From Parabacteroides sp. (GTDB lineage Bacteria > Bacteroidota > Bacteroidia > Bacteroidales > Tannerellaceae): a DNA stretch of 47,566 nucleotides. The notes below the pieces were generated by a model. That model had not been told where the DNA came from, did no database searches, and saw only the letters and a list, made by a program, of their open reading frames with translations. The translations under genes were made by a program, and so were the position numbers. Numbering within the stretch: position 1 is the stretch's first letter; every line of letters starts with the position of its first letter. The stretch spans positions 1-47,566 of the forward strand of contig JAGBDR010000074.1 of assembly GCA_017937385.1 (NCBI GenBank), in the 5' to 3' direction. Below, piece after piece: positions 43,282-47,566 of the stretch.

Positions 43282-44667
43282 ATGCAGAAACAGAAGACGC
43301 TTGCCACGAGTTTCTCTATGCAAGGAAAAGGATTGCATACAGGTTTGGATATTCAAATAACATTCCATCCTGCACCCGAAAATCATGGATACAAAATCAA
43401 ACGTATTGACCTGGAAGGAGAACCTGTAATCGATGCCGTTGCTGAAAATGTAGCCGGAACCCAAAGAGGGACTGTACTTTCTAAAAACGGAATCCAAGTA
43501 AGTACCATTGAACATGCGATGGCAGCTTTATATGCCTACGAAATAGACAACTGCCTGATAGAGGTGAATGCTCCTGAATTCCCAATACTTGATGGTAGTT
43601 CCCGTTTTTTCAGTGAAGAGATTCAGAAAGCCGGTGTCGTAGAACAAAACGCACCGAAAGATTACTATATCGTCAAACACAAGATCGAAGTCAAGGATGA
43701 AGAAACAGGGTCTTCCCTCATCATTCTGCCGGATGACAAGTTCAGTGTCAATGTCCTGATTTCTTTCAACTCACCTGTACTGTCCAACCAATTCGCCACC
43801 CTGAACGACTTGAGCGAATTTCCGACAGAGCTGGCCACTTCCCGCACATTCGTTTTTGTCCGCGAAGTGGAGATGTTGTTGCAGAACAACCTGATCAAAG
43901 GCGGAGACCTCGACAATGCGATCGTGATCTATGACCAGAAAGTATCCCAGGAAGTGCTTGACAACCTCGCAGACAAATTGTCCATTCCTCATAAAGATGT
44001 ACAAGAGTTAGGATACATCAACAATAAACCGTTGGTATTCGACAACGAACCGGCACGTCACAAGCTGATAGACGTTATCGGCGATTTGGCATTGATCGGC
44101 AAACCGATCCGCGGCCGTGTCATCGCAACCCGTCCGGGCCATAAGATCAACAACCAGTTGGCACGCATGATCCGCAAAGATATCAAACAGAACGAAGTTC
44201 AAGCACCCGTCTACGATCCGAACCGCACTCCGGTTATGGACATCAACCGTATCCGCGAATTGCTTCCGCATCGTTATCCGTTCCTGCTGGTCGACAAGAT
44301 CATCGAAATCGGTGGCAACTACATCGTGGGGGTAAAAAACATCACAACAAACGAACCCTTCTTTACGGGCCATTTCCCACAGGAACCGGTTATGCCAGGT
44401 GTACTGCAAGTCGAGGCGATGGCTCAGACAGGCGGACTGCTCGTACTGAATTCGGTAGACGAACCGGAACGCTATTCCACTTATTTCATGAAAATCGACG
44501 GCGTCAAATTCCGCCAGAAAGTTGTTCCGGGCGATACGTTGATCCTCCGTCTGGAGTTGCTGGCTCCCATCCGTCGTGGTATCTCAACCATGAAAGGATA
44601 TGTATTCGTTGGCGACAAGTTGGTCAGCGAAGCTGAGTTTATGGCACAGATCGTAAAGAACAAGTAA
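43282..44667 (+). CDS. lpxC/fabZ: Bifunctional LpxC-FabZ fusion
   Basis: The 461-residue protein joins UDP-3-O-acyl-GlcNAc deacetylase (about 1-300), the committed step of lipid A synthesis, to 3-hydroxyacyl-ACP dehydratase (about 315-461) of fatty-acid synthesis. LpxC zinc histidines are in STIEHAMAAL and HKLIDVIGD (H-x-x-x-D), and a catalytic histidine is in RPGHKINNQ. FabZ has LPHRYPFLLVD (catalytic His) and PGVLQVEAMAQ (catalytic Glu). The fusion is known in Bacteroidetes. It ties lipid A formation to the hydroxyacyl-ACP branch point. Confidence 0.96.
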   Translation: MQKQKTLATSFSMQGKGLHTGLDIQITFHPAPENHGYKIKRIDLEGEPVIDAVAENVAGTQRGTVLSKNGIQVSTIEHAMAALYAYEIDNCLIEVNAPEFPILDGSSRFFSEEIQKAGVVEQNAPKDYYIVKHKIEVKDEETGSSLIILPDDKFSVNVLISFNSPVLSNQFATLNDLSEFPTELATSRTFVFVREVEMLLQNNLIKGGDLDNAIVIYDQKVSQEVLDNLADKLSIPHKDVQELGYINNKPLVFDNEPARHKLIDVIGDLALIGKPIRGRVIATRPGHKINNQLARMIRKDIKQNEVQAPVYDPNRTPVMDINRIRELLPHRYPFLLVDKIIEIGGNYIVGVKNITTNEPFFTGHFPQEPVMPGVLQVEAMAQTGGLLVLNSVDEPERYSTYFMKIDGVKFRQKVVPGDTLILRLELLAPIRRGISTMKGYVFVGDKLVSEAEFMAQIVKNK

Positions 44668-44677
44668 AAAAAATTAC

Positions 44678-44731
44678 GATTTATGATTTATGATTTATTT
44701 TATCGTCTCTATAAATCATAAATCATAAATC
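44678..44731. repeat. 21-bp perfect inverted repeat of ATAAATC units
   Basis: Three GATTTAT units (44678-44698) are followed by a 12-base spacer and three ATAAATC units (44711-44731), an exact 21-bp inverted repeat. It lies between lpxC-fabZ and lpxA and could fold into a long RNA hairpin or cruciform. Confidence 0.85.
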
Positions 44732-44755
44732 TCAAATCATAAAACAAAAAGAGAC

Positions 44756-45541
44756 ATGAACATATCCCCTTTAGCAGTCGTTCATCCCGAAGCTAAAATC
44801 GGCCAGAATACAACGGTCGATCCTTTTGCTGTCATCGAGAAAGATGTCGTAATCGGCGACAATTGCCGGATCTATTCGCATGCGACAATCTTAGACGGTG
44901 CCCGGATCGGCAACAATTGTCAGGTATTTCCCGGAGCCGTCATTGCCGGTATCCCGCAAGATCTAAAATTCAAAGGAGAGATTACTACCGCCGAAATCGG
45001 TAACAACACCGTTCTCCGCGAATGCGTGACCGTCAACCGTGGGACAACCTCCAAAGGTAAAACCGTCGTCGGGAACAATTGCTTGATTATGGCTTATTCC
45101 CATATTGCTCATGATTGCGTACTGAAAGATAATATCATTATCGGCAATGCCTCTCAGATAGCCGGAGAAGTAGAGATCGACGATTTTGCAATTGTTAGCG
45201 GCGGAAGCCTGGTTCACCAATTCTCCCGGATATCCAAGCACGTCATGATACAGGGCGGTTCCCGGATCGGCAAAGATATTCCTCCTTATACGCTGATCGG
45301 ACGTGACCCGATCGTATATTGCGGTATCAACATCGTAGGACTGCGCCGTCGTGGGTTTACCAACAACCAGGTATTCCAGATCCAGGACATCTACCGTACA
45401 CTTTATACGCGCGGACTTAACAATACGGAAGCTTTAAAAGCTATCGAAACCGAATACGAACCCAGCGAAGAACGGGATCTGATCCTGAACTTCATCAAAT
45501 CATCCCAGCGCGGTATCGTCAGAGGTTCGATCGATGAATAA
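44756..45541 (+). CDS. lpxA: UDP-N-acetylglucosamine O-acyltransferase
   Basis: The 261-residue enzyme starts lipid A synthesis by adding a 3-hydroxyacyl chain to UDP-GlcNAc. Hexapeptide repeats (about 3-185) form the left-handed beta-helix. The catalytic histidine sits in MAYSHIAHDCVLKDN. The C-terminal helical part (about 190-261) includes the IVGLRRRGFTNNQVF segment that binds UDP. It follows lpxC-fabZ after a repeat-built hairpin, so its expression could be tuned separately. Confidence 0.95.
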   Translation: MNISPLAVVHPEAKIGQNTTVDPFAVIEKDVVIGDNCRIYSHATILDGARIGNNCQVFPGAVIAGIPQDLKFKGEITTAEIGNNTVLRECVTVNRGTTSKGKTVVGNNCLIMAYSHIAHDCVLKDNIIIGNASQIAGEVEIDDFAIVSGGSLVHQFSRISKHVMIQGGSRIGKDIPPYTLIGRDPIVYCGINIVGLRRRGFTNNQVFQIQDIYRTLYTRGLNNTEALKAIETEYEPSEERDLILNFIKSSQRGIVRGSIDE

Positions 45542-45594
45542 AAAAGATTTATGATTTCAGATTTATGCGTTAATAACAAATCATAAATCTTTTT
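45541..45594 (+). terminator. 17-bp hairpin after lpxA
   Basis: AAAAAGATTTATGATTT (45541-45557) pairs perfectly with 45578-45594, ending in a T-run. It overlaps the last base of the lpxA stop and is built from the ATAAATC repeat family. A terminator is likely. Confidence 0.7.
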
Positions 45595-45596
45595 AC

Positions 45597-45604
45597 TACT
45601 TTTG
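45597..45604 (+). promoter_or_regulatory. -7 box for the pRiA4b-type gene
   Basis: TACTTTTG fits TAnnTTTG, 29 bases before the ATG. No -33 element is visible; the region upstream is the hairpin. Confidence 0.5.
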
Positions 45605-45633
45605 CCCCAACATAAAAACTAATAATAACAACT

Positions 45634-46197
45634 ATGGTATTTAGATTCTTAGTTTTATCTGATGAAGTTGACAACTTCAAACGCGAGATCAAGATCGACT
45701 CGGAAGCGACATTCCTGGATTTGTATGATGCCATTATGGATTCTGTCGGATATACAAAAGACCAGATGTGCTCTTTCTTTATCTGCGATGACGACTGGAG
45801 CAAGAATACAGAAATCACACTGGTTGAAATGGACACCTCTTCCGAAGTAGACAACTACATAATGGAAGACACACGTCTGGAAGAGCTTCTCGAAGATGAA
45901 CACCAAAAGCTACTTTTCGTCTTCGATTATATGACCGAACGTGCTTTCTTCATGGAACTTCGCGAAATCATCCCAGGTAAAGATCTGGACAAACCCGTAT
46001 GCAGCAAATCGATCGGTGAAGCACCTGTCCAAATCATGTCGTTCGACGAAATGGAGACGAAAACAAACAGTAGCACCGATATAGACGAAGATTTCTACGG
46101 TGATTCCGAATACGACATGGACGAACTCGATAAAGATGGTTTCGACGGTTTCGGAGATGGACCGATGGAGAATCCGTATGACGACGAGTTCAATTGA
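45634..46197 (+). CDS. pRiA4b ORF-3-like protein
   Basis: The 187-residue protein opens with [21 protein letters not shown] and continues with [24 protein letters not shown], the pattern of the plasmid pRiA4b ORF-3-like family. Function is unknown. The C-terminal 50 residues are strongly acidic ([20 protein letters not shown]). Length is typical. The miaA ATG follows 2 bases after its stop, so the two genes are cotranscribed in one unit starting from the -7 box before this gene. Confidence 0.82.
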   Translation: MVFRFLVLSDEVDNFKREIKIDSEATFLDLYDAIMDSVGYTKDQMCSFFICDDDWSKNTEITLVEMDTSSEVDNYIMEDTRLEELLEDEHQKLLFVFDYMTERAFFMELREIIPGKDLDKPVCSKSIGEAPVQIMSFDEMETKTNSSTDIDEDFYGDSEYDMDELDKDGFDGFGDGPMENPYDDEFN

Positions 46198-46199
46198 CA

Positions 46200-47105
46200 A
46201 TGAACAATTCCCTAATCATACTATTGGGGCCGACAGGAGTCGGAAAGACAGAACTAAGCCTACGTGTGGCAGAGCACTTCGGCTCTCCGATCATTTCCTC
46301 CGACTCCCGTCAGCTCTATAAAGATCTTCCGATAGGTACAGCTGCTCCAACAGCTGAACAAATGGCGCGTGTACGTCACTATATGGTCGGGACATTGTCA
46401 CTCGCTGACTATTACAGTGCAAGTAGTTTCGAAGAAGATGTGATGTCTTTGCTAAAGGAACTTCATCAGACACATTCCACCGTCGTTATGACAGGTGGCA
46501 GTATGATGTATATCGATGCTGTCACGAAAGGGATCGATGACATCCCTACCGTCACTCCTGAAATCCGAACTGCCATCTACAAACAATTTGAAGAAAAGGG
46601 GCTGGCTCCTATCCTCGCCGAATTGAAAGAAGGCGATCCTTTGCATTACGAAGAGGTGGACCGGAACAACTACAAGCGTGTGATCCACGCCGTAGAAATC
46701 TGTCGCATGACTGGCAAACCCTACTCTGCTTTCCGGACCAACACCCGCAAAAAACGCCCTTTCCGAATCATCCAGATAGGACTTACCCGTGAACGTGAAG
46801 AACTCTACGACCGCATTAACCGCCGTGTAGATCAAATGATGTCCGATGGTTTGCTGGAAGAAGCACGACGCGTCTATCCTTTCCGCGAATTGAACTCCCT
46901 CAACACAGTAGGCTACAAAGAATTGTTCAAGTATCTGGATGGCGAATGGACATTAGATTTCGCTATAGAAAAAATAAAACGTAACTCCCGCGTGTACGCC
47001 CGAAAACAAATGACCTGGTTCAAACGGAATCCCGACATCCGATGGTTTCATCCGGACGATGAAAAGGCCCTATTGGACTATTTGGACCAACAAAATTTGC
47101 TGTAA
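46200..47105 (+). CDS. miaA: tRNA dimethylallyltransferase
   Basis: The 301-residue enzyme isopentenylates A37 in tRNAs reading UNN codons. The P-loop is GPTGVGKT (10-17), followed by [21 protein letters not shown] with the conserved DSRQ. Other typical stretches are [19 protein letters not shown] and [19 protein letters not shown]. The ATG at 46200 is chosen; a TTG at 46194 overlaps the previous stop. It is slightly shorter than E. coli MiaA (316). Confidence 0.94.
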   Translation: MNNSLIILLGPTGVGKTELSLRVAEHFGSPIISSDSRQLYKDLPIGTAAPTAEQMARVRHYMVGTLSLADYYSASSFEEDVMSLLKELHQTHSTVVMTGGSMMYIDAVTKGIDDIPTVTPEIRTAIYKQFEEKGLAPILAELKEGDPLHYEEVDRNNYKRVIHAVEICRMTGKPYSAFRTNTRKKRPFRIIQIGLTREREELYDRINRRVDQMMSDGLLEEARRVYPFRELNSLNTVGYKELFKYLDGEWTLDFAIEKIKRNSRVYARKQMTWFKRNPDIRWFHPDDEKALLDYLDQQNLL

Positions 47106-47173
47106 CCAGCTGCGTTGAAATCAAGTGCTCCATACCAGGACCGTCACCCAATCAAATGGAAGCGGCAAGAAAA

Positions 47174-47545
47174 CTACTTTTTGAATACCAGATAAACCGC
47201 CGCCACCAGAAACAGGAAAGCCAGTGCATGGTTCCACTTCAACGACTCCCCTTTGAAAGCAACCGAACTGAAACCGACAAAGACAACCAACGTAATCACC
47301 TCTTGAATCACTTTCAACTGGATCAGGCTAAACGGTCCGCCATTATCTCGAAAGCCCATCCGGTTAGCGGGGACCTGAAAACAATATTCAAAAAACGCCA
47401 AAATCCAACTAAACAAGACAACGCCGATTAACGGCAAATGTTCGAACCAATTGAACTGTTGTTTCATTTTCAAGTGCCCATACCAGGCACACGTCATAAA
47501 GATATTGGAAATGACCAATAACAGAATAGTATAAAATCCTTGCAT
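47174..47545 (-). CDS. DUF486-family small membrane protein
   Basis: The 123-residue protein has about four membrane helices (roughly 3-21, 34-52, 76-96, 104-121) and the family-like segments FMTCAWYGHLK, WILAFFEYCFQVPANR and FSLIQLKVIQEVITL. These resemble DUF486, a drug/metabolite-transporter-like group of unknown substrate. The gene is complete: the ATG at 47545 lies 21 bases from the window end. It converges on miaA. ATAAATC-type repeats follow at 47550-47566. Confidence 0.85.
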   Translation of the reverse strand: MQGFYTILLLVISNIFMTCAWYGHLKMKQQFNWFEHLPLIGVVLFSWILAFFEYCFQVPANRMGFRDNGGPFSLIQLKVIQEVITLVVFVGFSSVAFKGESLKWNHALAFLFLVAAVYLVFKK

Positions 47546-47566
47546 AATGAAATTTATGATTTATGA

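Noticed and set aside
1-47566. tRNA or rRNA genes
   Set aside because: I saw no cloverleaf with a TTCGA arm and no rRNA-like stretch on either strand.

Overview
The window looks like a chromosomal segment of a Bacteroidales gut bacterium, most likely Parabacteroides or a close relative. Supporting signs are the fused lpxC-fabZ gene flanked by lpxD and lpxA, a eukaryote-type (GT3) glycogen synthase, SusC/XusA-type outer-membrane transport, Bacteroidetes promoters (TAnnTTTG near -7, in several cases TTG/TTTG about 19-20 bases upstream), few Shine-Dalgarno sites, and recurrent short intergenic repeats. The genus is inferred from gene content and style; no rRNA or tRNA gene was found.

Layout. 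1-3.9 kb: a minus-strand cluster (hypothetical, PlsC-like acyltransferase, nitrilase-type omega-amidase, two-domain secreted esterase). 4.0-8.3 kb: glycogen synthase and alpha-glucan phosphorylase. 8.4-9.8 kb: a FadL-type outer-membrane protein. 10.0-11.2 kb: queC-queF, preceded by a 5' leader that folds on paper like a preQ1-I riboswitch. 11.4-14.8 kb: secreted DUF1080 protein, dnaX, an FtsB/DivIC-like protein and a small membrane protein. 14.8-21.4 kb: an AT-rich accessory island with a truncated HAD phosphatase at its left edge. It carries vsr, a GHKL ATPase fused to a TIR domain, a cytosine-5 methyltransferase, a MjaI-type restriction enzyme, an m4C-type methyltransferase with a nuclease-fold tail, a broken XRE control gene, an integrase remnant, a 136-bp MITE with perfect 9-bp target duplications, and a 22-bp-period palindromic array. 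22.0-27.2 kb: a xusABC-like xenosiderophore/iron uptake operon with an extra 49-codon secreted peptide gene between xusB and xusC. 27.3-34.2 kb: OmpH/Skp-like chaperone, a small membrane protein, PepD, a lipoprotein, an endonuclease/exonuclease/phosphatase-fold protein and an M23 peptidase. 34.2-35.1 kb: a repeat-rich, gene-poor stretch. 35.2-47.5 kb: phosphohexomutase, cytidine deaminase, a LysM glucosaminidase-like protein, purM, prfA, pyrF, lpxD, lpxC-fabZ, lpxA, a pRiA4b-type protein, miaA and a DUF486 membrane protein.

How the genes fit together. Glycogen synthase, the phosphorylase and the phosphohexomutase handle storage glucan and glucose-1-phosphate. QueC and QueF are the last two steps to preQ1, and the proposed leader would sense that product. 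LpxD, LpxC and LpxA act in early lipid A synthesis and FabZ in the linked fatty-acid supply. The xus genes span the envelope: outer-membrane receptor, surface lipoprotein and inner-membrane PepSY reductase-like protein.

The most interesting features are the restriction island with its GHKL-TIR protein and decayed control gene, the queC leader, the peptide gene inside the xus operon, the MITE, and the palindromic array.
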